Shown here one piece after another: positions 42,661 through 53,240 of a stretch of 64,000 nucleotides of DNA. This DNA comes from Bremia lactucae (taxonomy: Eukaryota; Oomycota; Peronosporomycetes; Peronosporales; Peronosporaceae). The first letter of the stretch is position 1; each line of letters starts with the position of its first letter. The translations under genes were made by a program, and so were the position numbers. The notes beneath the pieces are model-generated. The model ran no database searches. It had not been told where the DNA came from and worked only from the letters and a program-made list of their open reading frames with translations. The stretch lies in contig NW_027152213.1 of assembly GCF_004359215.1 (NCBI RefSeq), positions 881,535-945,534 of the forward strand, read 5' to 3'.

Positions 42661-43680
42661 TCATTTCAAGTGTTCCGTCATCAACCTTGTTTCATTAAAA
42701 AAAAGAAAGCTTTCGCAGAAGATAAGAGCCTTCTGCGTTTAATTGATCATCTGGTGAACCCATCCGATAATTCATTTAAAGACTTATCGGCTTTATATCG
42801 ATCGTCATCCGATCGATACACAACATGCAACGGCTTATTGTATTACACAGCCGTTGCCGGCTACACTCCACGTGTCGTCGTCCCAACTCACAATGATTTG
42901 CGCTTGCGCATCAGGTATGAGTGTCACGATGCACCAACAAGTGGGCATCGTGAACGTGAGAAAACTTATCTCACAGTAAGTCGCGACTTTTACTGGCCCC
43001 ACCAGTATCAGTTCGTGCGCAAGTACATTCGTGTTTGCGAAGAGTGTCAACGGGTGAAGCCTAGCCCTTCATCCCGTGACCCTCGCCAACCTTATTACTT
43101 CCTTCTGGCAGAATGTTGGCAGTCCGTATTTATGGACTTCGCCTTCGGTTCCCCGAAGACGATCACAAAAACAATTGAATCCTTGTTTTTGTAGACAGAT
43201 TCACCAAAATGGTACATCTTGTTGCAAAACCAGAGTCGATCACGGCTCCAGACTGTGCCCGTGTCATTATCGACACGGTATTCAGACTCCACGGTTGACC
43301 CCGTGAACTAGTCTCCGATAGAGATCCACGGTTCACGGCGGAGTTTTAGCAATCCGTGTTCCGAAAGATCGGAACACGGCTGACTATGTCAACTTCTGAT
43401 CATCCAGAGACAGATGGTCAGACGAAACGCGTAAATCGCGTCCTCGAAGAGATACTTCGAGGTTATGTCCAATCATATCAGAATTAAAGCGAGTTTATAC
43501 CGATGTTCGCGTTCGCCATCAACAATTCGGTGCATGCGTCGACAACGCATACACTGTTTTTCGTGAATGGCTTACGCCATCTACGCATAGCCACCCGATT
43601 AGAGGGATCCTTTAGTTAGAGGGGGGGGGCTTGCAGAGGCAAAGCCATTTCTGGCTCATGCACATCACGCGTCGAAGTTA
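42661..43680 (+). pseudogene. Copy C integrase
   Basis: The open frame 42574-43194 has the HHCC finger (YECHDAPTSGHREREKTYL ... CEECQRV, 42915-43060) and the first core block (CWQSVFMDFAFG), with a frameshift right after FAFG. The HGxPRELVSDRDPR block near 43285-43330 and the TDGQTKRVNRVLEEIL block near 43410-43465 are in other frames, with stops. Confidence 0.85.
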
Positions 43681-43799
43681 CAAACGACGCGAATGATGTC
43701 GATAGCTTCGCAATCGACATCGCAGATAAGAAAGATCTCATGGCAGTGCGAACAAAGCGCACTGAAAAGACAAAACAAATGAGTCAGTAGAGGAATTTC

Positions 43800-44745
43800 T
43801 GCTGGCTCGAGTATCAGTAGTTCGTTTCGTACAGCATTCTATTGCTTACGCAGTATACCGGCAGAAACGGAACGCAGACAATCATGAAAGAGCAAATGTT
43901 CTTTCATTTAAAATTAATGATCTAGTACTAGTGTCTACGTTAAACTTACCTAAGCGTGTAGTCACGAATGTGGGTAGAAATAAACAACTACTCAAGTTCA
44001 TTGGGCCATTCCGTGTACTGGATCGCAGGGGCAATGCGTACAATAGAATTGCCACGTAGGATGCGAACGCATCCTACGTTTTACGTTGGTCGGATCCGCC
44101 CGTACCATCAGTACGCGGTTTCTTCCGAGGACGGATCTGATCACCCTTTTCAAGAATCCCTAAACGATTCTTGTTGTCACGAACCAGATTCTCATGTTGA
44201 CTCTGGTGATTTCTCATGCCGAATCCGAAGTTCCTCGAAATCGCGACGAGATGTCGACAGCTCGTCACGAAGAGCGTGACATTTCCGTTCGTACCTTAAC
44301 ATTAAGTACGCACTTTTCGAACGGACTTTCAACCGTTCCATACGGTGAGTTTGCACCGTCTGTTTCAACGAGTGGAGCTTACCGCTCTCGTGATCAAGAC
44401 CCTCCTCCAATACATGGAGGTAGTGGTCGAGTTTGTCGATCTTCGACTCTAAATCCGACACATAGGTCGGAACTAAATTTCCTTCCTCCACCACAACCAT
44501 TAGTGGATTTCCACGGTGGTCAACGTCTCCTTGTGGAACGTATCGTAAACCACCGTGATGTGAAGGGGCAGCGAACGAGTTATCTTGTTCGCTGGCGCGG
44601 TTATCCACCTTCGCATGACAGCTGGAAGCCTCGTTCCCAGCTGGTTGTTGACGTTGAGGGCCTCGTCGTCAGTATGACGAGACCCATCCGATGGATCAGA
44701 AGGTCCATCGGAAAACACGCGCCCCTGGCGCATGTAAATTGATTG
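43800..44745 (+). pseudogene. Copy C integrase tail, linker and chromodomain
   Basis: The integrase tail near 43840-44060 is frameshifted (FIGPFRVLDRRGNAYN). The frame 44194-44742 contains the Ser/Pro linker (MSTARHEERDISVRTLTLST, PPIHGGSGRVCRSSTLNP) and the chromodomain at 44518-44667 ([40 protein letters not shown]). The chromodomain itself is intact. Confidence 0.85.
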
Positions 44746-44899
44746 CAAAACGTCAATCGCATCGCGCATCTCGATCGAGATGCGAGTCCTTCCCCAGGGC
44801 GAAGAAAGGGAATAAACATCTCATTTTACTCGTTTCGTGTTGTCGACACAACACGGATAGGGATCACCCCACGTGAGGCATGGAAGTCCTGCCTCACGA

Positions 44900-45800
44900 G
44901 ACACCCGATGCAGTTTAAATTGTGCACCAGTTGGAGTTCGGTTTCAAACTTAACGCGAATTGCGTTAAGTCTTTAAAGCCAGGCTTCGCGTCCAATGTCT
45001 TTGACATTGCGAATAAACGCGCTCCAGGCTTGCATCAACGAGATTTTATCTCACTTGTTGCTGCCACTATACCATCGTTGCTTAAGAAAAGCATCGAGAT
45101 AAAAATCTTCCTCAGCGCGAAAATTCTTCGCGCTGGGATCAAGGCCATGTAGCTTTGTCGCAATAAAGAAGGGATATTTTTTATGAGGAGCAGTCTCTCC
45201 AGAAAAGCTACTGACTAGCCGTTCGGGCAAAAGTCACGGCTTCTTCTCAGGGGCAAGACGAGACATTTTATTGTCTGCGCTTCCCTGAGTGGTACACATT
45301 GAAGCAGGGGTACTACAAGAACTTTAAATACGATGGCGTAAGCCATCGTCATCACCACGACAGGAATATGTGCGGGTGACGGCACGGTAGACGGTGCTGG
45401 CGATGAGGAATCATCCTCATCGTCGGAACCAATCATGCTATAGCAAACGCTATAAGCACGTCTATACGATTGAGCCCCCTCATTCGAAGGCTCATAGTCA
45501 GACGCCTAACGATGATTGGGCGACTGTTCTGTTATCCCCGAGACGGCCATTTCGTCCGACTCGCATTCGTGGTCGACCCCCAAAGAGGGGTTGTAATCAC
45601 GTGGCGAATTACAACGTGCATCCGCAACATCTAGTGTTGCGGGAGGAGATGATACTACGGCAGACGGAACGCTTCCGCAAGGGACAATAATGCGTCGCCC
45701 GCGGCTGCATGAACCGCAGCCGAAGGCGCCGCACTATTCGCATACCGCATGGACTTGTTAACCATGCGATCAAATAAAAATGATGGTTTTGACCAATAAA
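44900..45800 (-). other. asORF in copy C, broken
   Basis: Minus strand: MVNKSMRYANSAAPSAAVHA (45765-45705); acidic part DDEDDSSSPAPSTVPSPAHI (45425-45365); MSRLAPEKKP (45268-45239) then a stop; PFFIATKLHGLDPSAKNF (45175-45120); AFIRNVKDIGREAWL (45022-44978). Blocks and order match copies A and D. Frameshifts and stops interrupt it. Confidence 0.5.
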
Positions 45801-45881
45801 AATCTTTTTTAATAAAGTGGTCATATAGTGACCACTCTACCCAATGACAGTCAGATTGATTGTCGTTAAAGGGAGGGGGGA

Positions 45882-46198
45882 TGTAACATGAAATTAACAC
45901 TTAAGGCTGTTAGTTAAAATATTATCTAAACGGTAGATAATATTTGGAGAATATTACGTTACATGGTAATATTCTAAAAGCTTATCCATTGGTAGATATA
46001 GACCTTTATATCTACTTGCTCTGCGGTCCAGTTAGCGCTGGACGCGCGTAAAGAGAAATACTGATAAGATTTAATTACATGTTTGTATTAGATTATAATA
46101 AAGTTTGTATTGAGTGATAGACAAGAAGAACTTAACCATATTAAATACAGCTTACTTTAACCCTCTATAAAGCAAGTGTTATAAAAGAGAAGACTTCC
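45882..46198 (+). repeat. 3' LTR of copy C, truncated
   Basis: It starts TGTAACATG after GGGAGGGGGG. The usual GGGGTGTATCGTTAC between the first TGTAAC and ATG is missing, as if the terminal hairpin had collapsed. It breaks off near 46198, about 120 bp before the normal end, at family II sequence on the minus strand. Confidence 0.8.
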
Positions 46199-48440
46199 TG
46201 GCGTAGAGACAAGACGCCTCTCAGAGGCCGGGACAATCACGTCCCCAAATTTTCCAGCTTGTAATGGCTCAGTACCAGACATGGTGTCTTAGTCGACATC
46301 CGACAAGGCGTTAGATGACTCAATTTCCTTGTCCAGCGAACGTTTACGTGTTACTTCACGTGCAATGAAAGGGTTTGACCCGAAATGCTCCGGCGAACTG
46401 CCAAAAGTGTCACTAATGACACTCAGTATGGTGGTACCTCGGCCTACCACACTCGCTGGACGTAGACGTGCCACTTCACGTATCTCAGGAGTATTGCACC
46501 CTTGAGGTCCTGGCGAACCGCGAATAGTGTCACTATTGACACTCAGCATGGTGCCACCTCGGCCGACCACACTTGGTGGACTTATTCGTGTACTCCACGT
46601 ATTATAGGGATATTGCACCCTTGATGATTCGGCCTTAGGCCAACAATGCTTTCAGCATTCAGTGAATCGTTATTACAACGAGTGTCACTCGACAGAGTAC
46701 GTGCCGTTCCACCCCCTTTTTCTGAGTCGAGCTCAGAATTAATGTTTACAACATTGGAGTTAATTATCTCAGACATTCTCAAATCTAAAGCACTGACAGA
46801 CTCAGTAAGTTATCCGCGCCAATAGCGCTTTTGTTGCCTAGCAAAGGTGGGTTTATAACTCTTTAAAGCTTTGCTAACAACATTACGCGTGGTGCCTAAG
46901 GTCTTAGACCTCCAATAGATTCATAACTCATGGCGTCCAAGCCAGGTCATACCAAAGATGAGATTATATATCGAATCCAAATCAAGAACGAGACAGCATT
47001 TCATAATGTCAAAGTCCAGAACCTTTTGCCTAAGCTTAAAGGAACTGGAGGAACAGTGCACGAGTCCCATTTGCTAAGCTAACAGTGATTGTATCAGATT
47101 CATGCGCTTTAAGGGCCTCAATGTATTGTTGATCAAGCATAATTGCAAGACGCCCCTGAGTCAATTAAAATTGACAATGGCTTATCAAAGCCCTTCACAG
47201 TCGCTAGATGAAATAACAAGCTCGGCTTGTACTCACGCCCCGTGCCATTACGCACCGAGCTAATTGCGGCTATGTCCTGTTTACAATCATCTCCTACAGG
47301 CTCAACAGAGCCTAGGTCTTCCACAGTAGGGCGCCCCGCACCTACTTGGTATCGACGTTTTCGTGCCTCGTATCAAATTTCTGGTATAGGTCGGAATCGG
47401 TGCTCTTTCGAGATATACACGTGTTTCGTAGGGGTAGGCCGGACGAAAACGTTTCGTGCTTCCGCACATATAACATCTACGGATTTTCTTATTATGTTCC
47501 ACAGCTTGAAAAGCCTCTTCTTCTTCCTCGACGAGGCATATATTCATGGGTTCTGTTCTATTAGACGGTACACATGTGCTCGAAGCTTGATCGGTAAACA
47601 GGCGTGCTGACACAAGCCGACTTAAAATCGAACTCATCGCGTAGCGCTATGGCAACTGCCTCTTCGAAAGTAGCAGGATGAGACCGGAATAATCCCGTCC
47701 GGGCAACGACCTCATTAAGACCCCACATAAAAACTGATACGACAATTGTTTCGCACCGGGTCTTGATGCATAGATGCAATGAGGTCCTTAACTCCTCGAC
47801 AAAGTCCTCTAGAGTTCGTTTACCCTTTTGAGTCACTAGGAGCCGTGCTTGTTAGCGATAAGCCTGATCAGGCGGTGCAAACATGCTGGTCGTTTGCTGT
47901 TTCAGCGAATCACATGAGGGAAAAGCGTCGTTTATGGACGTGGTGCACAATAATGCCCACTCAATGGCTCTACCACCGAGTTTGTTAATGGCCATAACAC
48001 CTTTTGTCGTTATTTTAAGATCAAGGCGGAGGCAATGAACATATCCATCTGCTTAATCCAAGAAAGGAGATTTTCTCCCTCTTGCCCCTTAAATGTCTTT
48101 GCATTGACGACTAGAGGGCGAGCAATCGGCTCAGAATCAGGCACAGAGATGTATCTGGCCTACCAGGGAGGATTTATATCGCATGAAGGCTTCAAGACTT
48201 GTATGCAGGACCTCTTTTTCCTCGGATATAATGAACTCTACATGTTTAAGCCCTAATGCATTTTTGAGCTTGTCATGAGATGCGCGTTGCGCCTTTGAAA
48301 GCTCTGGAAACTCTTCCATTACAGTGAAGGTTGTCTTACAAAGACTCAGGCGTAGATTGACTAAGAGTACTACCAGGTGTAGCGGAGCTACCTCGCTCCT
48401 AAAGTCAAAGGAAGACTTTAGACTCAGAAAGTCTCTCAAT
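46199..48440 (-). pseudogene. Family II gypsy gag and protease, minus strand
   Basis: Gag N-terminus (48439-48137: ELSKAQRASHDKLKNALGLK); capsid-like part (47836-47561: RTLEDFVEELRTSLHLCIKT, RSHPATFEEAVAIALRDEFD); a Cys motif (RRCYMCGSTKRF, 47517-47480); protease (KPLSILIDSGASCNY, 47175-47133); then a spacer and a Ser/Gly-rich linker (46782-46289). Gag is in several frames. The protease keeps the DSGAS triad. Confidence 0.8.
46340..46700 (-). repeat. 120-bp tandem repeats in family II linker
   Basis: Two clear units and one diverged unit of exactly 120 bp (for example 46441 and 46561 both begin GGCC-x-ACCACACT). They encode about 40-residue repeats containing SVVGRG, LSV-x-SDT and EVAR/EVTR. 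Each unit contains the hairpin AGTGTCA...TGACACT. Confidence 0.8.
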
Positions 48441-48798
48441 TTTATAGAATTAGTAGGTTTAACAACTCAGGGAATCTTACAAGCGTGTAAGCTTAATATA
48501 ATTCTAGTTCAAGGGATATAGGAGTTCGTAGAACCAAGTGGCAACTAGTGCCCAAAGGCTTCTATCTCCTACAGATCAATGCGCAAGCTTTAGGAAGGCA
48601 CTAAACCCTTTAAGATCAAAAGAAGAACTGTACTTTATGTCAGCATTTAAATCTAAATATTATCCTAGTTAATTAAAAATTGATTCCGGCCGCCAAATTT
48701 ATATCTGGCGGCGACCACATTTGTTACCCATAATAAATGGAATTCAAGTAAGTTACTATTTCAGAATAAGATAAAAGGGTATTTTACACATAAAGTTA
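48380..48798 (-). repeat. LTR preceding the family II gag (approximate limits)
   Basis: On the minus strand it ends CCGCTACA, followed by the primer site CCTGGTAGTACTC at 48379 and then gag. Its upper limit is placed near 48798 because AAGGGTATTTTAC-x-CATA recurs at about 50015-50030. Scattered similarity (GGTTCGTAGA, CAAGTGG, TGGCGGC) to 49490-50030 suggests a second, diverged LTR of the same type there. Confidence 0.5.
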
Positions 48799-49359
48799 AT
48801 GTACCACAACAACGGTTCTCCAATTGATGTGTGTTCCATTACACGCGTACTTACTTCATTTATCTTTGGAATTGTTTTAAGTGGCACCACCGGGAAAGTT
48901 ACATGTCTCAGACTTTTTAAGTCGATTCTTTGTCTATTAATGGATAGAATTTATCGCTCTGAACAGTTGACATACTGCGGTAAGCGCTATAACGCTCGGT
49001 TTGACATCTTATTGTCAGCAATTGACTTCTTGCATCATTTTACTTTCAAGTTTCAAGTATGTTTTCAAATCACCCGGCTCCAGAATCATCGGTCTGCATT
49101 CTTTTCAAATGCATTTCACCATCCTTTCATGGCATATCTGGTTCGCGTCACTCCTTCTTTTCATTTTAGACAGCATTTGAACAGACCTCTGCACTATCTT
49201 TTACTAAACTATTCCGTACACAAGGCACCTTTAACTAATTTATGCCGGATTTTTGTTGAAAGACTTAGACAGCTTTACCGTTCGCACTATAAAAAAAGCT
49301 TGCTAGTTGCACCTATATCACCTAGATTCTTACTTAATTCAAATATGGATACTTATTGA
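48799..49359 (+). CDS. Orphan 186-aa open frame between two LTR-like segments
   Basis: The longest intact frame in an otherwise decayed stretch. The product starts MYHNNGSPIDVCSITRVLTS. It is rich in Phe, Leu, His, Arg and Cys, and has one hydrophobic run near residues 15-30 and basic C-terminal parts. No family is recognised. It may be a chance frame in element leader sequence. 49360-49489 holds nothing recognisable. Confidence 0.3.
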   Translation: MYHNNGSPIDVCSITRVLTSFIFGIVLSGTTGKVTCLRLFKSILCLLMDRIYRSEQLTYCGKRYNARFDILLSAIDFLHHFTFKFQVCFQITRLQNHRSAFFSNAFHHPFMAYLVRVTPSFHFRQHLNRPLHYLLLNYSVHKAPLTNLCRIFVERLRQLYRSHYKKSLLVAPISPRFLLNSNMDTY

Positions 49360-49489
49360 TTGAAGAGCGGATCGGTGGTCACTTTCAATGATATCTTATA
49401 TTGTACAGATTATGGAAAAATCAGTGGAACAAAATTCAATAATGAAATATTAAACCTTGCAGATAGTATGTTAAAAAAAGCTTAATTAC

Positions 49490-50040
49490 CTCACTCTTTA
49501 AGTAAGAGGAAGACTTGTACATCTACAGAATTAATAAAGGCAACAGATCGAAGAGTTTCACAAGCTCGTAGAGCTTAAAGAGTTATGTTTTACGAACTCA
49601 ATGGTTCGTAGATTCAAGTGGTACTAAGGCCCATGAGTATGTACCTTTGGAAGGTTTTGTACTCTTACTAATGAAATCGCAAGGGAACCAAGCTTAGTTT
49701 ATGTTTCTGAATTGTATAATTCTGCCAACATATCTAAAAACAGATTCTGTGGTTTGAACATACGCAGATAGTTAATTTCTAGCGGATCTTAAGTCCACCT
49801 CCTTACAGCACTCGGGCAAGATACTAGAATAGTAAAGAAAGGCACTGCAAATTCTCGCGATCGATTTTATATGCAATCAAGTATATTATTCGAGCTGTCG
49901 ACGAGTTGTCGATTCGCCTTAGCACCACTTTATTTTACCTGGCGGCTGCCACGTAAACTATCTATTAATAAAAGAAATTTAACGAAAATACCTAAATTAA
50001 TGAAGAAAAGGGTATCTTACGCATAGTGTAAATTGTGGCG
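49490..50040 (-). repeat. Second LTR-like segment
   Basis: It shares motifs in order with 48400-48798 (TACGAACTC...GGTTCGTAGA, AAGTGGTACTA, TGGCGGC, ATTAATAAA, AAGGGTATCTTACGCATA). It is diverged and its limits are not sharp. 50041-50280 shows nothing further beyond AT-rich relic sequence. Confidence 0.35.
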
Positions 50041-50279
50041 TCCTTACGGTTTAGCAACCCACAGTCTAATGGGTGTGATAACGTGTACCTTATAACCCCC
50101 ATCAGACGGTTGAAATCGAGTTCTGCATTTCTTCTTAGAGGTTTGATACTCAACAGCTAAATCCACGGTTGTTTTGGCATATATTTTTTCGTATGACAAC
50201 TAAACGTGGATCTTCGATTCCTCGCTACCTTTTAAAGACGGAAAGTATTAGGACTTTGATAGACGTACTCCGTACCTAA

Positions 50280-51850
50280 GCAAAAATAAGGAGTCCCCAC
50301 CCAACACGCTTTCGCGTAAATACGAATCCTGCCGGACTCCAAAATCCGTTCCCAGAACATTGGTACATCCTTATCTTAAAATTCAACAACGCATAGGTGC
50401 TTCCGTCAAAGCGTTGGCGGTGCAATAGCACAAAAAGGCCATTTTCGATTGAGTATCGATGCAACCCCGCACGTAGTCATCTCGACATTTACCGTCCAAA
50501 TGTTATACTCATTGCTTCCGATAGCTTGTAGCAAAGCCACACACTGTTCATCATTGGCATGTGCCAATTGAATCAAGTAATGGAGTGGTGACGTTACACG
50601 TGTGAAATGAGCCAGATCCTAATCTCGCCTGCATGATAATGCATCAACCAAAGCATTTTTTTTCAGGCTTTTTTTTTCACCTAAAAAGTTTTATTCAGCA
50701 AATGAAAATCAATCGAGCCATTCTCTGCGAGAGATGAGGCGACTTAGTCGCAGAACCTAAAGGCTCATGATCTGAATAGACTACAAAAAGCTAAGAGACT
50801 TGCAGATGTACCCTGAATTTGACAAGAACATACTTCATAGTAAGCATCTTCTCGCCACGAAGTATGCTCAGTGTCGTCACAGACAAGCTTGAAAGACCGA
50901 TCAGGATTGGCAGAGCCAAAATCGGGGCATGGGCGAGGCTATCCCTTACTGTATTCAAAACGTCATTCTATGTGCTATTCCAGCATCATTTTGATTTCTT
51001 AACGTAGATTTGATAATGGCCGAGCCATATCCGCGTAATTTTTTGCTACATTTGTGCATATAGTTGGCTAAACTCTGCTACTCACTCAGGTCTTTTGGTT
51101 CTTAGGAACCGGCCAATTAACAACGGATTTAATTGTAGCAGGTTCTGCTCCCAGGCCTGCTTTTCCAAAGACTAACCCTAAGAAGAAAAAATCTTTTGCA
51201 TTGAAGACGTATTTAGATACGTTGTCATACAGCTTATTTGTTCGAAGGCACTTACACACTTCGCAGAATGGGTTTCCACATCAGACCGCCACTTTTCCGT
51301 CTAGCTATGAATTAAACAGCAAATAAGTATGTGAATCTTCTAGATGATGACGCAATAATTGTGTCACTAGATGTTCAAAATAGCATTAAAAAGCCCTAAA
51401 GCGTAACTAGCCAATCCTACAGCATCCCACTAAGGCTGCTTACCGCTGTAAGCGGATGTCAGTAGCTTGCATGAGCAGCTGATAGTAATAATTGACTAAG
51501 TGAAGCGAACCGTTCCCTCACCAAAACTTTAGGAGAAGCAGCCATTCTAGGAATTGGTGTCTGTGCCGGTATAGTAGCATCATTAAGCTTACTGTAAGCA
51601 TGTACAAAGCATTTACCGTTTTGTTTATGACATAACATGTTGGTGTCGAATCATTCCAGCCTCGTGCTTAACACAGAAGAATTCATCAATGACGTCACAC
51701 TGCTCGTTTGGTGAACGCCAGTAAAATATCTGATTCCAGTAACCAAGTCAATGTAATGATGCACACTTCTATGCGGACGGTTAATTGTGACACACCACGT
51801 CTCGGAATTTTGGAACTTAAGAAGAGAATCGATTCGAAGGATCGTTAATG
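50280..51850 (-). pseudogene. Family III gypsy pol relic
   Basis: Minus strand: RT finger region (near 51790-51700: RSVHHYIDLVTGIRYFTGVH); VHAYSKLNDATIPAQTPIPR (51605-51545); MLWDWLVT near 51435; RT thumb and RNase H scraps (51080-50560). It is as decayed as the relic at 5230-6960 and of the same lineage. Confidence 0.6.
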
Positions 51851-51872
51851 ATCGCTGATCCACTCCACACAT

Positions 51873-52135
51873 TTAATGCGTGCTGGGCATAAGCGCGAAC
51901 ATCACGCTGTCATGCTTGAGTTTCAGAAGCTCCGATCGAGCTCTGAACTCAGCCCTAGGAAAATTAGAGGTCTGTTTTTTTAGCCGAGTTTTAAAAGCCC
52001 CTAGCAACCCAATGACATATGGGTCGCGCAACATAAGGTCTAGCGCCCAATTTTTGCCACAGCCTGCCAAATTTGATTGAGCAATGCGACTTGCATTTGC
52101 TCGTCGACAATGTGACAAGCACTTATCGCATCTGC
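51873..52135 (-). pseudogene. Family I gag fragment, minus strand
   Basis: NLAGCGKNWALDLMLRDPYV, IGLLGAFKTRLKKQTSNFPR and AEFRARSELLKLKHD correspond to the gag core at 19105-19275. It is directly joined at about 52138 to plus-strand protease-RT linker sequence, so gag and pol point in opposite directions. Confidence 0.8.
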
Positions 52136-52139
52136 CAAC

Positions 52140-53240
52140 TTGACGAATCCAGTATCAGGCAGATCTACGTACTCGTCACAAAGGACGAATACGTTGCCGA
52201 TATTCGGTCAGCGGCAATAATTGCAGAAAACGAACGAGTTTTTAGCAGCTCATCGATGGGCGAAAGTGTTCGCGATGTGAAGACTCGGATTGAAAGTTAT
52301 ACTTCTTAATCCTAAGGGTCACTTAAGACAAATTCTTTATACAAGGATTCAATTGAATACAGGGATGTATTCCCTCAAGCAGTTCCATGCGAGTTGCCTA
52401 AGGATAAAGGCACTCGACAAGGATCGAGCTCAAACCGGGCTCGAAGTACTGTGTCATCAAGCAGCGGCCACTGTTTCTTGAACAAGTAATTGCGATCGAT
52501 AAATTCTTTATCGATCGATTAAAAGCAGGACATGTAAGGGAGTCAGCCTCCCCACATAACCCCCCCAACCTTCTGTGTGCGAAAGGCCAAAAGAGAGTGG
52601 CGGATAGTGCACGCATTCAATAAACTGAATGCTACAATGGTACCGGCTCAGACACCGTGACCTAGAAAAGACGTAATTATAGATGGTATGTCTAAGAGTA
52701 CCATTATTTCGTCTATGGATCTGACGGATAACTTTTATCAGACCCTTACGCGTGAACGTAGATACCGTACACGGCAGAGAGCACTCCCAGTGGGATGCTC
52801 TGGAAATGGCTAGTGATACGTCAGGGGCTTAGTAACGCCCCTGCAACATTTAACAGATGTGTAACAACTCTGTTAAGACCGTTGCGAGAATTCGCACGAG
52901 AAATTTGACGATGTATTCATCCATAGCCGGTTTATGGACGGAAAGACGTACGTACAAGTTCATGAAACTCACGTTCGTCAGGTTCTTACACTTATGCGAG
53001 ATCATAAGTTGTACGCAAATTTCAAGAAATGTATGTTCACTGCAAGCGAAATGCACCTTCTTGGGTGAATCGACGGTAAACACGGTGTGCGCCCTGGTCC
53101 CGAAAAGATCAAGGGAATCATCGACTGGTCAATCCCAGTTAATTTTAAGGGACTAAGAAAGTCCCTTGGATAAGCGGCGTACTTGCACAAGTACTACCGT
53201 AATTATGCAGAGATGACAGTTCATCTCTCTCGTCTTTTGA
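52140..53240 (+). pseudogene. Copy D reverse transcriptase
   Basis: QIYVLVTKDEYVADIRSAAI and SSSMGESVRDVKTRIE (52155-52290), VPCELPKDKGTR (52385-52420), WRIVHAFNKLNATMVPAQT (52600-52655), FDDVFIHSRFMDGKTYVQVH (52905-52965) and HLLG near 53060, in several frames. The catalytic DD is present but the gene is shattered. Confidence 0.8.

Larger units (their letters stand above)
42033..45337 (+). repeat. 3,305-bp identical block, first copy
   Basis: It matches 53147-56451 at a constant offset of 11,114 with no difference found in the stretches compared, including all open frames. Outside both ends the two elements continue as diverged relatives. The left limit falls in the inverted repeat GGGACT/AGTCCC and the right limit in the loop of CGATGGC/GCCATCG. 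Confidence 0.95.
40966..46198 (+). mobile_element. Family I gypsy copy C, plus strand
   Basis: Order: pre-RT, RT, RNase H, integrase, tail, linker, chromodomain, 3' region with asORF, purine tract (45870-45880) and truncated 3' LTR (45882-46198). Frameshifts and stops are numerous. Positions 42033-45337 are identical to 53147-56451. Confidence 0.9.

Noticed and set aside
46340..46700. CRISPR-like array
   Set aside because: The repeats are adjacent 120-bp coding units without spacers, in a eukaryotic retroelement.
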